Shown: positions 23,301-35,800 of the stretch, in pieces | Layout: each line of letters opens with the position of its first letter | How positions within the stretch are numbered: position 1 is the stretch's first letter | DNA from: Limanda limanda | Lineage: Eukaryota; Chordata; Actinopteri; Pleuronectiformes; Pleuronectidae | DNA length: 64,000 nucleotides | Reading direction: 5' to 3' | Assembly: GCF_963576545.1 (NCBI RefSeq) | Contig: NW_026870455.1 | Span: 262,501 to 326,500, forward strand | Notes under the pieces: model-generated | The model's input: the letters and a program-made list of their open reading frames with translations, nothing else | The model's database searches: none | What the model was told of the DNA's origin: nothing | Program-made: the position numbers and the translations under genes

Positions 23301-26300
23301 TCAATGCTTCCAAAAAAAGCTTATCTCCCCGTTTCTAGCTGTTTAGTGACATTTGGGATGATGTGTGATGAAAAATTCAAGAATTTAACCTTTTCTTCCA
23401 AAAAAAGGCAGATCTCCCTGTTTCCAGCGCTTTTCTGACACTGGAGCTGATATGTGATGAAAAAGTCAAAATGTTCACCATTGCTTCTAAAAAAGGCTTA
23501 TCTCCCCGTTTCCAGCTGTTTAGTGACATTTGGGATGATGTGTAATGAAAAATTCAAGAATTTAACCATTTCTTCCAAAAAAGGCTTATCTCCCTGTTTC
23601 CAGCGCTTTTCTGACACTTGGGCTGACATGTGATGAAAAAGTTAGAAATCTTAATCAATGCTTCCAAAAAAGGCTTATCTCCCCGTTTCCAGCTGTTTAG
23701 TGACATTTGGGATGATGTGTGATAAAAAATTCAAGAATTTAACCATTTCTTCCAAAAAAGGCTTATCTCCCTGTTTCCAGCGCTTTTCTGACACTTGGGC
23801 TGACATGTAATGAAAAAGTCAGAAATCTTAATCAATGCTTCCAAAAAAAGCTTATCTCCCCGTTTCTAGCTGTTTAGTGACATTTGGGATGATGTGTGAT
23901 GAAAAATTCAAGAATTTAACCTTTTCTTCCAAAAAAAGGCAGATCTCCCTGTTTCCAGCGCTTTTCTGACACTGGAGCTGATATGTGATGAAAAAGTCAA
24001 AATGTTCACCATTGCTTCCAAAAAAGGCTTATCTCCCCGTTTCCAGCTGTTTAGTGACATTTGGGATGATGTGTGATGAAAAATTCAAGAATTTAACCAT
24101 TTCTTCCAAAAAAAGGCTTATCTCCCTGTTTCCAACGCTTTTCTGACACTTGGGCTGACATGTGATGAAAAAGTTAGAAATCTTAATCAATGCTTCCAAA
24201 AAAGGCTTATCTCCCCGTTTCCAGCTGTTTCGTGACATTTGGGATAATGTGTGATGAAAAATTCAAGAATTTAACCTTTTCTTCCAAAAAAAGGCAGATC
24301 TCCCTGTTGCCAGCGCTTTTCTGACACTTGGGCTGACATGTGATGAAAAAGTCAGAAATCTTAATCAATGCTTCCAAAAAAGGCTGATCTTCCCGTTTCC
24401 AGCTGTTTAGTGACATTTGGGATGATGTGTGATGAAAAATTCAAGAATTTAACCTTTTCTTCCAAAAAAAGGCAGATCTCCCTGTTTCCAGCGCTTTTCT
24501 GACACTGGAGCTGATGTGTGATGAAAAAGTCAAAATGTTAACCATTGCTTCCAAAAAAGGCTTATCTCCCCGTTTCCAGCTGTTTAGTGACATTTGGGAT
24601 GATGTGTGATGAAAAATTCAAGAATTTAACCATTTCTTCCAAAAAAGGCTTATCTCCCTGTTTCCAGCGCTTTTCTGACACTTGGGCTGACATGTGATGA
24701 AAAAGTCAGAAATCTTAATCAATGCTTCCAAAAAAGGCTTATCTCCCCGTTTCCAGCTGTTTAGTGACATTTGGGATGATGTGTGATGAAAAATTCAAGA
24801 ATTTAACCATTTCTTCCAAAAAAGGCTTATCTCCCTGTTTCCAGCGCTTTTCTGACACTTGGGCTGACATGTGATGAAAAAGTCAGAAATCTTAATCAAT
24901 GCTTCCAAAAAAGGCTTATCTCCCCGTTTCCAGCTGTTTAGTGACATTTGGGATGATGTGTGATGAAAAATTCAAGAATTTAACCATTTCTTCCAAAATA
25001 GGCTTATCTCCCTGTTTCCAGCGCTTTTCTGACACTTGGGCTGACATGTGATGAATAGTCAGAAATCTTAATCAATGCTTCCAAAAAAGGCTTATCTCCC
25101 CGTTTCCAGCTGTTTAGTGACATTTGGGATGAGGTGTGATGAAAAATTCAAGAATTTAACCTTTTCTTCCAAAAAAAGGCAGATCTCCCTGTTTCCAGCG
25201 CTTTTCTGACACTTGGGCTGACATGTGATGAAAAAGTCAGAAATCTTAATCAATGCTTCCAAAAAAGGCTTATCTCCCGTTTCCAGCTGTTTAGTGACAT
25301 TTGGGATGATGTGTGATGAAAAATTCAAGAATTTAACCATTTCTTCCAAAAAAGGCTTATCTCCCTGTTTCCAGCGCTTTTCTGACACTTGGGCTGACAT
25401 GTAATGAAAAAGTCAGAAATCTTAATCAATGCTTCCAAAAAAGGCTTATCTCCCCGTTTCCAGCTGTTTAGTGACATTTGGGATGATGTGTGATGAAAAA
25501 TTCAAGAATTTAACCATTTCTTCCAAAAAAGGCTTATCTCCCTGTTTCCAGCGCTTTTCTGACACTTGGGCTGACATGTGATGAAAAAGTCAGAAATCTT
25601 AATCAATGCTTCCAAAAAAGGCTTATCTCCCCGTTTCCAGCTGTTTAGTGATATTTGGGATAATGTGTGATGAAAAATTCAAGAATTTAACCTTTTCTTC
25701 CAAAAAAAGGCAGATCTCCCTGTTGCCAGCGCTTTTCTGACACTTGGGCTGACATGTGATGAAAAAGTCAGAAATCTTAATCAATGCTTCCAAAAAAGGC
25801 TTATCTCACCGTTTCCAGCTGTTTAGTGACATTTGGGATGATGTGTGATGAAAAATTCAAGAATTTAACCATTTCTTCCAAAAAAGGCTTATCTCCCTGT
25901 TTCCAGCGCTTTTCTGACACTTGGGCTGACATGTGATGAAAAAGTCAGAAATCTTAATCAATGCTTCCAAAAAAGGCTTATCTCCCCGTTTCCAGCTGTT
26001 TAGTGACATTTGGGATAATGTGTGATGAAAAATTCAAGAATTTAACCTTTTCTTCCAAAAAAAGGCAGATCTCCCTGTTGCCAGCGCTTTTCTGACACTT
26101 GGGCTGACATGTGATGAAAAAGTCAGAAATCTTAATCAATGCTTCCAAAAAAGGCTTATCTCCCCGTTTCCAGCTGTTTTGTGACATTTGGGATAATGTG
26201 TGATGAAAAATTCAAGAATTTAACCTTTTCTTCCAAAAAAAGGCAGATCTCCCTGTTGCCAGCGCTTTTCTGACACTTGGGCTGACATGTGATGAAAAAG

Positions 26301-27630
26301 TCAGAAATCTTAATCAATGCTTCCAAAAAAGGCTTATCTCCCCGTTTCCAGCTGTTTAGTGACATTTGGGATGATGTGTGATGAAAAATTCAAGAATATA
26401 ACCTTTTCTTCCAAAAAAAAGGCAGATCTCCCTGTTTCCAGCATTTTTCTGACACTTAGGCTGACATGTGATGAAAAAGTCAGAAATCTTAATCAATGCT
26501 TCCAAAAAAGGCTTATCTCACCGTTTCCAGCTGTTTAGTGATATTTGGGATAATGTGTGATGAAAAATTCAAGAATTTAACCTTTTCTTCCAAAAAAAGG
26601 CAGATCTCCCTGTTGCCAGCGCTTTTCTGACACTTGGGCTGACATGTGATGAAAAAGTCAGAAATCTTAATCAATGCTTCCAAAAAAGGCTTATCTCACC
26701 GTTTCCAGCTGTTTAGTGACATTTGGGATGATGTGTGATGAAAAATTCAAGAATTTAACCATTTCTTCCAAAAAAGGCTTATCTCCCTGTTTCCAGCGCT
26801 TTTCTGACACTTGGGCTGACATGTGATGAAAAAGTCAGAAATCTTAATCAATGCTTCCAAAAAAGGCTTATCTCCCCGTTTCCAGCTGTTTAGTGACATT
26901 TGGGATAATGTGTGATGAAAAATTCAAGAATTTAACCTTTTCTTCCAAAAAAAGGCAGATCTCCCTGTTGCCAGCGCTTTTCTGACACTTGGGCTGACAT
27001 GTGATGAAAAAGTCAGAAATCTTAATCAATGCTTCCAAAAAAGGCTTATCTCCCCGTTTCCAGCTGTTTTGTGACATTTGGGATAATGTGTGATGAAAAA
27101 TTCAAGAATTTAACCTTTTCTTCCAAAAAAAGGCAGATCTCCCTGTTGCCAGCGCTTTTCTGACACTTGGGCTGACATGTGATGAAAAAGTCAGAAATCT
27201 TAATCAATGCTTCCAAAAAAGGCTTATCTCCCCGTTTCCAGCTGTTTAGTGACATTTGGGATGATGTGTGATGAAAAATTCAAGAATATAACCTTTTCTT
27301 CCAAAAAAAAGGCAGATCTCCCTGTTTCCAGCATTTTTCTGACACTTAGGCTGACATGTGATGAAAAAGTCAGAAATCTTAATCAATGCTTCCAAAAAAG
27401 GCTTATCTCACCGTTTCCAGCTGTTTAGTGACATTTGGGATGATGTGTGATGAAAAATTCAAGAATTTAACCATTTCTTCCAAAAAAGGCTTATCTCCCT
27501 GTTTCCAGCGCTTTTCTGACACTTGGGCTGACATGTGATGAAAAAGTCAGAAATCTTAATCAATGCTTCCAAAAAAGGCTTATCTCCCCGTTTCCAGCTG
27601 TTTAGTGACATTTGGGATGATGTGTGATGA
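20317..27630. repeat. Large higher-order block, copy 2 (7.3 kb)
   Basis: This is the second copy of the block at 11,358-18,671, including its nested 890-bp tandem pair (here at about 25,636-27,429) and its B-B junction (here at about 21,273). It carries the apparent private change TTCTTACAC near 23,260. Confidence 0.9.
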
Positions 27631-28280
27631 AATATTCAAGAATTTAACCTTTTCTTCCAAAAAAAGGCAGATCTCCCTGTTTCCAGCGCTTTTCTGACAC
27701 TTGGGCTGACATGTGATGAAAAAGTCAGAAATCTTAATCAAAGCTTCCAAAAAAGGCTTATCTCCCCGTTTCCAGCTGTTTAGTGACATTTGGGATGATG
27801 TGTGATGAAAAATTGAAGAATTTAACCTTTTCTTCCAAAAAAAGGCAGATCTCCCTGTTTCCAGCGCCTTTCTGACACTGGAGCTGATATGTGATGAAAA
27901 AGTCAAAATGTTAACCATTGCTTCCAAAAAAGGCTTATCTCCCCGTTTCCAGCTGTTTAGTGACATTTGGGATGATGTGTGATGAAAAATTCAAGAATTT
28001 AACCATTTCTTCCAAAAAAGGCTTATCTCCCTGTTTCCAGCGCTTTTCTGACACTTGGGCTGACATGTAATGAAAAAGTCAGAAATCTTAATCAATGCTT
28101 CCAAAAAAAGCTTATCTCCCCGTTTCTAGCTGTTTAGTGACATTTGGGATGATGTGTGATGAAAAATTCAAGAATTTAACCTTTTCTTCCAAAAAAAGGC
28201 AGATCTCCCTGTTTCCAGCGCTTTTCTGACACTGGAGCTGATATGTGATGAAAAAGTCAAAATGTTCACCATTGCTTCCA
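27046..28280. repeat. Block shared with 42,628-43,862 (offset 15,582 bp)
   Basis: The series GTTTTGTGAC, GTTGCC, A8 run with GCATTTTTC, CTCACCG, AAATATTC, CAAAGCTTCC, AAATTGAAG, GCGCCTTTC, TTTCTAGC and GTTCACC is the same in both places at a constant 15,582-bp offset. The copy at 42.6-43.9 kb differs at 42,861 (AAATACAAG for AAATTCAAG). This links the first and second large duplicated regions of the window. Confidence 0.75.
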
Positions 28281-28539
28281 AAAAAGGCTTATCTCCCCGT
28301 TTCCAGCTGTTTAGTGACATTTGGGATAATGTGTGATGAAAAATTCAAGAATTTAACCTTTTCTTCCAAAAAAAGGCAGATCTCCCTGTTGCCAGCGCTT
28401 TTCTGACACTTGGGCTGACATGTGATGAAAAAGTCAGAAATCTTAATCAATGCTTCCAAAAAAGGCTGATCTTCCCGTTTCCAGCTGTTTAGTGACATTT
28501 GGGATGATGTGTGATGAAAAATTCAAGAATTTAACCTTT

Positions 28540-30760
28540 TCTTCCAAAAAAAGGAAAAAGGCAGATCTCCCTGTTTCCAGGGCTTTTCTGACTGGAGCTG
28601 ATGTGTGATGAAAAGTCAAATGTTAACCATTGCTTCCAAAAAGGCTTATCTCCCCGTTTCCAGCTGTTTAGTGACATTTGGGATGATGTGTGATGAAAAA
28701 TTCAAGAATTTAACCATTTCTTCCCAAAAAAAGGCATATCTCCCTGTTTCCAGCGCTTTCTGACACTTGGGCTGACATGTGGTGAAAAAGTCAGAAATCT
28801 TAATCAATGCTTCCAAAAAAGGCTTATCTCCCCGTTTCCAGCTGTTTAGTGACATTTGGGATGATGTGTGATGAAAAATTCAAGATTTAACCATTTCTTC
28901 CAAAAAGGCTTATCTCCCTGTTTCCAGCGCTTTTCTGACACTTGGGCTGACATGTGATGAAAAAGTCAGAAATCTTAATCAATGCTTCCAAAAAAGGCTT
29001 ATCTCCCCGTTTCCAGCTGTTTAGTGACATTTGGGATGATGTGTGATGAAAAATTCAAGAATATAACCTTTTCTTCCAAAAAAAGGCAGATCTCCCTGTT
29101 TCCAGCGCTTTTCTGACACTTGGGCTGACATGTGATGAAAAAGTCAGAAATCTTAATCAATGCTTCCAAAAAAGGCTTATCTCCCCGTTTCCAGCTGTTT
29201 AGTGACATTTGGGATGATGTGTGATGAAAAATTCAAGAATTTAACCATTTCTTCCAAAAAGGCTTATCTCCCTGTTTCCAGCGCTTTTCTGACACTTGGG
29301 CTGACATGTGATGAATAGTCAGAAATCTTAATCAATGCTTCCAAAAAAGGCTTATCTCCCCGTTTCCAGCTGTTTAGTGACATTTGGGATGAGGTGTGAT
29401 GAAAATTCAAGAATTTAACCTTTTCTTCCAAAAAAAGGCAGATCTCCCTGTTTCCAGCGCTTTTCTGACACTTGGGCTGACATGTGATGAAAAAGTCAGA
29501 AATCTTAATCAATGCTTCCAAAAAAGGCTTATCTCCCCGTTTCCAGCTGTTTAGTGACATTTGGGATGATGTGTGATAAAAAATTCAAGAATTTAACCAT
29601 TTCTTCCAAAAAGGCTTATCTCCCTGTTTCCAGCGCTTTTCTGACACTTGGGCTGACATGTGATGAAAAAGTCAGAAATCTTAATCAATGCTTCCAAAAA
29701 AGGCTTATCTCCCCGTTTCAAGCTGTTTAGTGACATTTGGAATGATGTGTGATGAAAAATTGAAGAATTTAACCTTTTCTTCCAAAAAAAGGCAGATCTC
29801 CCTGTTTCCAGCGCCTTTCTGACACTGGAGCTGATATGTGATGAAAAAGTCAAAATGTTAACCATTGCTTCCAAAAAAGGCTTATCTCCCCGTTTCCAGC
29901 TGTTTAGTGACATTTGGGATGATGTGTGATGAAAAATTCAAGAATTTAACCATTTCTTCCAAAAAAGGCTTATCTCCCTGTTTCCAGCGCTTTTCTGACA
30001 CTTGGGCTGACATGTGATGAATAGTCAGAATCTTAATCAATGCTTCCAAAAAAGGCTTATCTCCCCGTTTCCAGCTGTTTAGTGACATTTGGGATGAGGT
30101 GTGATGAAAAATTCAAGAATTTAACCTTTTCTTCCAAAAAAAGGCAGATCTCCCTGTTTCCAGCGCTTTTCTGACACTTGGGCTGACATGTGATGAAAAA
30201 GTCAGAAATCTTAATCAATGCTTCCAAAAAAGGCTTATCTCCCGTTTCCAGCTGTTTAGTGACATTTGGGATGATGTGTGATGAAAAATTCAAGAATTTA
30301 ACCATTTCTTCCAAAAAAGGCTTATCTCCCTGTTTCCAGCGCTTTTCTGACACTTGGGCTGACATGTAATGAAAAAGTCAGAAATCTTAATCAATGCTTC
30401 CAAAAAAGGCTTATCTCCCCGTTTCCAGCTGTTTAGTGACATTTGGGATGATGTGTGATGAAGAATTCAAGAATTTAACCATTTCTTCCAAAAAAGGCTT
30501 ATCTCCCTGTTTCCAGCGCTTTTCTGACACTTGGGCTGACATGTGATGAAAAAGTCAGAAATCTTAATCAATGCTTCCAAAAAAGGCTTATCTCCCCGTT
30601 TCCAGCTGTTTAGTGACATTTGGGATGATGTGTGATGAAAAAGTCAAAATGTTAACCATTTCTTCCAAAAAAGGCTTATCTCCCCGTTTCCAGCTGTTAG
30701 TGACATTTGGGATGATGTGTGATGAAAATTCAAGAATTTAACCATTTCTTCCAAAAAGGC
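28540..30760. other. Cluster of small indels within the satellite
   Basis: About 16 one- to two-base indels and one 7-bp insertion fall in 2.2 kb. Examples are AAAAAAAGGAAAAAGGCAG (28,542-28,562), TTCTGACTGG (28,591), GATGAAAAGTCAAATG (about 28,606-28,621), CCAAAAAGG with five As (28,636, 28,902, 29,252, 29,606, 30,752), GCGCTTTCTG (28,756), TTCAAGATTTAACC (28,884), GATGAAAATTC (29,401, 30,723), GTCAGAATC (30,026) and GCTGTTAGTG (30,694). Most are losses of one base in a run. The rest of the window has very few such changes. Related blocks elsewhere without these indels have the expected spacing: 30,057 to 30,849 is 792 bp where 795 is expected, and exactly three deletions lie between. A sequencing or assembly consensus problem is the likeliest cause. 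Confidence 0.85.
30579..30666. repeat. A/C hybrid half-unit (A head, C tail)
   Basis: This half starts as A (CCCCGTTTCCAGCTG through GGGATGATGTGTGATG) but ends as a C-type tail, AAAAAGTCAAAATGTTAACC followed by ATTTCTTCC, and is followed by another A half. The crossover lies in TGTGATGAAAAA, which A and C share. The same tail exists in ordinary C halves near 650-710, 3,302-3,360 and 4,896-4,960, so those are the likely source type. Further copies of the hybrid are at 31,194-31,281, 33,230-33,317, 34,025-34,112, 35,886-35,973, 36,681-36,768, 53,789-53,876 and 54,584-54,671. In each case A-B alternation is broken once. Confidence 0.88.
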
Positions 30761-32839
30761 TTATCTCCCTGTTTCCAGCGCTTTTCTGACACTTGGGCTG
30801 ACATGTGATGAATAGTCAGAAATCTTAATCAATGCTTCCAAAAAAGGCTTATCTCCCCGTTTCCAGCTGTTTAGTGACATTTGGGATGAGGTGTGATGAA
30901 AAATTCAAGAATTTAACCTTTTCTTCCAAAAAAAGGCAGATCTCCCTGTTTCCAGCGCTTTTCTGACACTTGGGCTGACATGTGATGAAAAAGTCAGAAA
31001 TCTTAATCAATGCTTCCAAAAAAGGCTTATCTCCCGTTTCCAGCTGTTTAGTGACATTTGGGATGATGTGTGATGAAAAATTCAAGAATTTAACCATTTC
31101 TTCCAAAAAAGGGTTATCTCCCTGTTTCCAGCGCTTTTCTGACACTTGGGCTGACATGTGATGAAAAAGTCAGAAATCTTAATCAATGCTTCCAAAAAAG
31201 GCTTATCTCCCCGTTTCCAGCTGTTTAGTGACATTTGGGATGATGTGTGATGAAAAAGTCAAAATGTTAACCATTTCTTCCAAAAAAGGCTTATCTCCCC
31301 GTTTCCAGCTGTTTAGTGACATTTGGGATGATGTGTGATGAAAAATTCAAGAATATAACATTTTCTTCCAAAAAAAGGCAGATCTCCCTGTTTCCAGCGC
31401 TTTTCTGACACTTAGGCTGACATGTGATGAAAAAGTCAGAAATCTTAATCAATGCTTCCAAAAAAGGCTTATCTCCCCGTTTCCAGCTGTTTAGTGACAT
31501 TTGGGATGATGTGTGATGAAAAATTCAAGAATTTAACCATTTCTTCCAAAAAAGGCTTATCTCCCTGTTTCCAGCGCTTTTCTGACACTTGGGCTGACAT
31601 GTGATGAAAAAGTCAGAAATCTTAATCAATGCTTCCAAAAAAGGCTTATCTCCCCGTTTCAAGCTGTTTAGTGACATTTGGAATGATGTGTGATGAAAAA
31701 TTGAAGAATTTAACCTTTTCTTCCAAAAAAAGGCAGATCTCCCTGTTTCCAGCGCCTTTCTGACACTGGAGCTGATATGTGATGAAAAAGTCAAAATGTT
31801 AACCATTGCTTCCAAAAAAGGGTTATCTCCCCGTTTCCAGCTGTTTAGTGACATTTGGGATGATGTGTGATGAAAAATTCAAGAATTTAACCATTTCTTC
31901 CAAAAAAGGCTTATCTCCCTGTTTCCAGCGCTTTTCTGACACTTGGGCTGACATGTGATGAATAGTCAGAAATCTTAATCAATGCTTCCAAAAAAGGCTT
32001 ATCTCCCCGTTTCCAGCTGTTTAGTGACATTTGGGATGAGGTGTGATGAAAAATTCAAGAATTTAACCTTTTCTTCCAAAAAAAGGCAGATCTCCCTGTT
32101 TCCAGCGCTTTTCTGACACTTGGGCTGACATGTGAGGAAAAAGTCAGAAATCTTAATCAATGCTTCCAAAAAAGGCTTATCTCCCGTTTCCAGCTGTTTA
32201 GTGACATTTGGGATGAGGTGTGATGAAAAATTCAAGAATTTAACCTTTTCTTCCAAAAAAAGGCAGATCTCCCTGTTTCCAGCGCTTTTCTGACACTTGG
32301 GCTGACATGTGAGGAAAAAGTCAGAAATCTTAATCAATGCTTCCAAAAAAGGCTTATCTCCCGTTTCCAGCTGTTTAGTGACATTTGGGATGATGTGTGA
32401 TGAAAAATTCAAGAATTTAACCATTTCTTCCAAAAAAAGGCAGATCTCTCTGTTTCCAGCGCCTTTCTGACACTGGAGCTGATATGTGATGAAAAAGTCA
32501 AAATGTTAACCATTGCTTCCAAAAAAGCGTTATCTCCCCGTTTCCAGCTGTTTAGTGACATTTGGGATGATGTGTGATGAAAAATTCAAGAATTTAACCA
32601 TTTCTTCCAAAAAAGGCTTATCTCCCTGTTTCCAGCGCTTTTCTGACACTTGGGCTGACATGTGATGAATAGTAAGAAATCTTAATCAATGCTTCCAAAA
32701 AAGGCTTATCTCCCCGTTTCCAGCTGTTTAGTGACATTTGGGATGAGGTGTGATGAAAAATTCAAGAATTTAACCTTTTCTTCCAAAAAAAGGCAGATCT
32801 CCCTGTTTCCAGCGCTTTTCTGACACTTGGGCTGACATG

Positions 32840-35800
32840 TAATGAAAAAGTCAGAAATCTTAATCAATGCTTCCAAAAAAGGCTTATCTCCCCGTTTCCA
32901 GCTGTTTAGTGACATTTGGGATGATGTGTGATGAAGAATTCAAGAATTTAACCATTTCTTCCAAAAAAGGCTTATCTCCCTGTTTCCAGCGCTTTTCTGA
33001 CACTTGGGCTGACATGTGATGAAAAAGTCAGAAATCTTAATCAATGCTTCCAAAAAAGGCTTATCTCCCCGTTTCGAGCTGTTTAGTGACATTTGGGATA
33101 ATGTGTGATGAAAAATTCAAGAATTTAACCTTTTCTTCCAAAAAAAGGCAGATCTCCCTGTTGCCAGCGCTTTTCTGACACTTGGGCTGACATGTGATGA
33201 AAAAGTCAGAAATCTTAATCAATGCTTCCAAAAAAGGCTTATCTCCCCGTTTCCAGCTGTTTAGTGACATTTGGGATGATGTGTGATGAAAAAGTCAAAA
33301 TGTTAACCATTTCTTCCAAAAAAGGCTTATCTCCCCGTTTCCAGCTGTTTAGTGACATTTGGGATGATGTGTGATGAAAAATTCAAGAATTTAACCATTT
33401 CTTCCAAAAAAGGCTTATCTCCCTGTTTCCAGCGCTTTTCTGACACTTGGGCTGACATGTGATGAATAGTCAGAAATCTTAATCAATGCTTCCAAAAAAG
33501 GCTTATCTCCCCGTTTCCAGCTGTTTAGTGACATTTGGGATGAGGTGTGATGAAAAATTCAAGAATTTAACCTTTTCTTCCAAAAAAAGGCAGATCTCCC
33601 TGTTTCCAGCGCTTTTCTGACACTTGGGCTGACATGTGATGAAAAAGTCAGAAATCTTAATCAATGCTTCCAAAAAAGGCTTATCTCCCGTTTCCAGCTG
33701 TTTAGTGACATTTGGGATGATGTGTGATGAAAAATTCAAGAATTTAACCATTTCTTCCAAAAAAGGCTTATCTCCCTGTTTCCAGCGCTTTTCTGACACT
33801 TGGGCTGACATGTAATGAAAAAGTCAGAAATCTTAATCAATGCTTCCAAAAAAGGCTTATCTCCCCGTTTCCAGCTGTTTAGTGACATTTGGGATGATGT
33901 GTGATGAAGAATTCAAGAATTTAACCATTTCTTCCAAAAAAGGCTTATCTCCCTGTTTCCAGCGCTTTTCTGACACTTGGGCTGACATGTGATGAAAAAG
34001 TCAGAAATCTTAATCAATGCTTCCAAAAAAGGCTTATCTCCCCGTTTCCAGCTGTTTAGTGACATTTGGGATGATGTGTGATGAAAAAGTCAAAATGTTA
34101 ACCATTTCTTCCAAAAAAGGCTTATCTCCCCGTTTCCAGCTGTTTAGTGACATTTGGGATGATGTGTGATGAAAAATTCAAGAATTTAACCATTTCTTCC
34201 AAAAAAGGCTTATCTCCCTGTTTCCAGCGCTTTTCTGACACTTGGGCTGACATGTGATGAAAAAGTCAGAAATCTTAATCAATGCTTCCAAAAAAGGCTT
34301 ATCTCCCCGTTTCCAGCTGTTTAGTGACATTTGGGATGATGTGTGATGAAAAATTCAAGAATATAACATTTTCTTCCAAAAAAAGGCAGATCTCCCTGTT
34401 TCCAGCGCTTTTCTGACACTTAGGCTGACATGTGATGAAAAAGTCAGAAATCTTAATCAATGCTTCCAAAAAAGGCTTATCTCCCCGTTTCCAGCTGTTT
34501 AGTGACATTTGGGATGATGTGTGATGAAAAATTCAAGAATTTAACCATTTCTTCCAAAAAAGGCTTATCTCCCTGTTTCCAGCGCTTTTCTGACACTTGG
34601 TCTGACATGTGATGAAAAAGTCAGAAATCTTAATCAATGCTTCCAAAAAAGGCTTATCTCCCCGTTTCAAGCTGTTTAGTGACATTTGGAATGATGTGTG
34701 ATGAAAAATTGAAGAATTTAACCTTTTCTTCCAAAAAAAGGCAGATCTCCCTGTTTCCAGCGCCTTTCTGACACTGGAGCTGATATGTGATGAAAAAGTC
34801 AAAATGTTAACCATTGCTTCCAAAAAAGGCTTATCTCCCCGTTTCCAGCTGTTTAGTGACATTTGGGATGATGTGTGATGAAAAATTCAAGAATTTAACC
34901 ATTTCTTCCAAAAAAGGCTTATCTCCCTGTTTCCAGCGCTTTTCTGACACTTGGGCTGACATGTGATGAATAGTCAGAAATCTTAATCAATGCTTCCAAA
35001 AAAGGCTTATCTCCCCGTTTCCAGCTGTTTAGTGACATTTGGGATGAGGTGTGATGAAAAATTCAAGAATTTAACCTTTTCTTCCAAAAAAAGGCAGATC
35101 TCCCTGTTTCCAGCGCTTTTCTGACACTTGGGCTGACATGTAATGAAAAAGTCAGAAATCTTAATCAATGCTTCCAAAAAAGGCTTATCTCCCCGTTTCC
35201 AGCTGTTTAGTGACATTTGGGATGATGTGTGATGAAGAATTCAAGAATTTAACCATTTCTTCCAAAAAAGGCTTATCTCCCTGTTTCCAGCGCTTTTCTG
35301 ACACTTGGGCTGACATGTGATGAAAAAGTCAGAAATCTTAATCAATGCTTCCAAAAAAGGCTTATCTCCCCGTTTCCAGCTGTTTAGTGACATTTGGGAT
35401 AATGTGTGATGAAAAATTCAAGAATTTAACCTTTTCTTCCAAAAAAAGGCAGATCTCCCTGTTGCCAGCGCTTTTCTGACACTTGGGCTGACATGTGATG
35501 AAAAAGTCAGAAATCTTAATCAATGCTTCCAAAAAAGGCTTATCTCCCCGTTTCCAGCTGTTTAGTGACATTTGGGATGATGTGTGATGAAGAATTCAAG
35601 AATTTAACCATTTCTTCCAAAAAAGGCTTATCTCCCTGTTTCCAGCGCTTTTCTGACACTTGGGCTGACATGTGATGAAAAAGTCAGAAATCTTAATCAA
35701 TGCTTCCAAAAAAGGCTTATCTCCCCGTTTCGAGCTGTTTAGTGACATTTGGGATAATGTGTGATGAAAAATTCAAGAATTTAACCTTTTCTTCCAAAAA

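Noticed and set aside
31999..32433. Longest open frame, 144 codons on the minus strand, and the many similar 69-139 codon frames on both strands
   Set aside because: All are translations of the satellite. 177 is divisible by three, so a frame without a stop persists from unit to unit until a variant or indel closes it. They occur on both strands, have no recognisable domain, no separate promoter context, and change with satellite subfamily markers.
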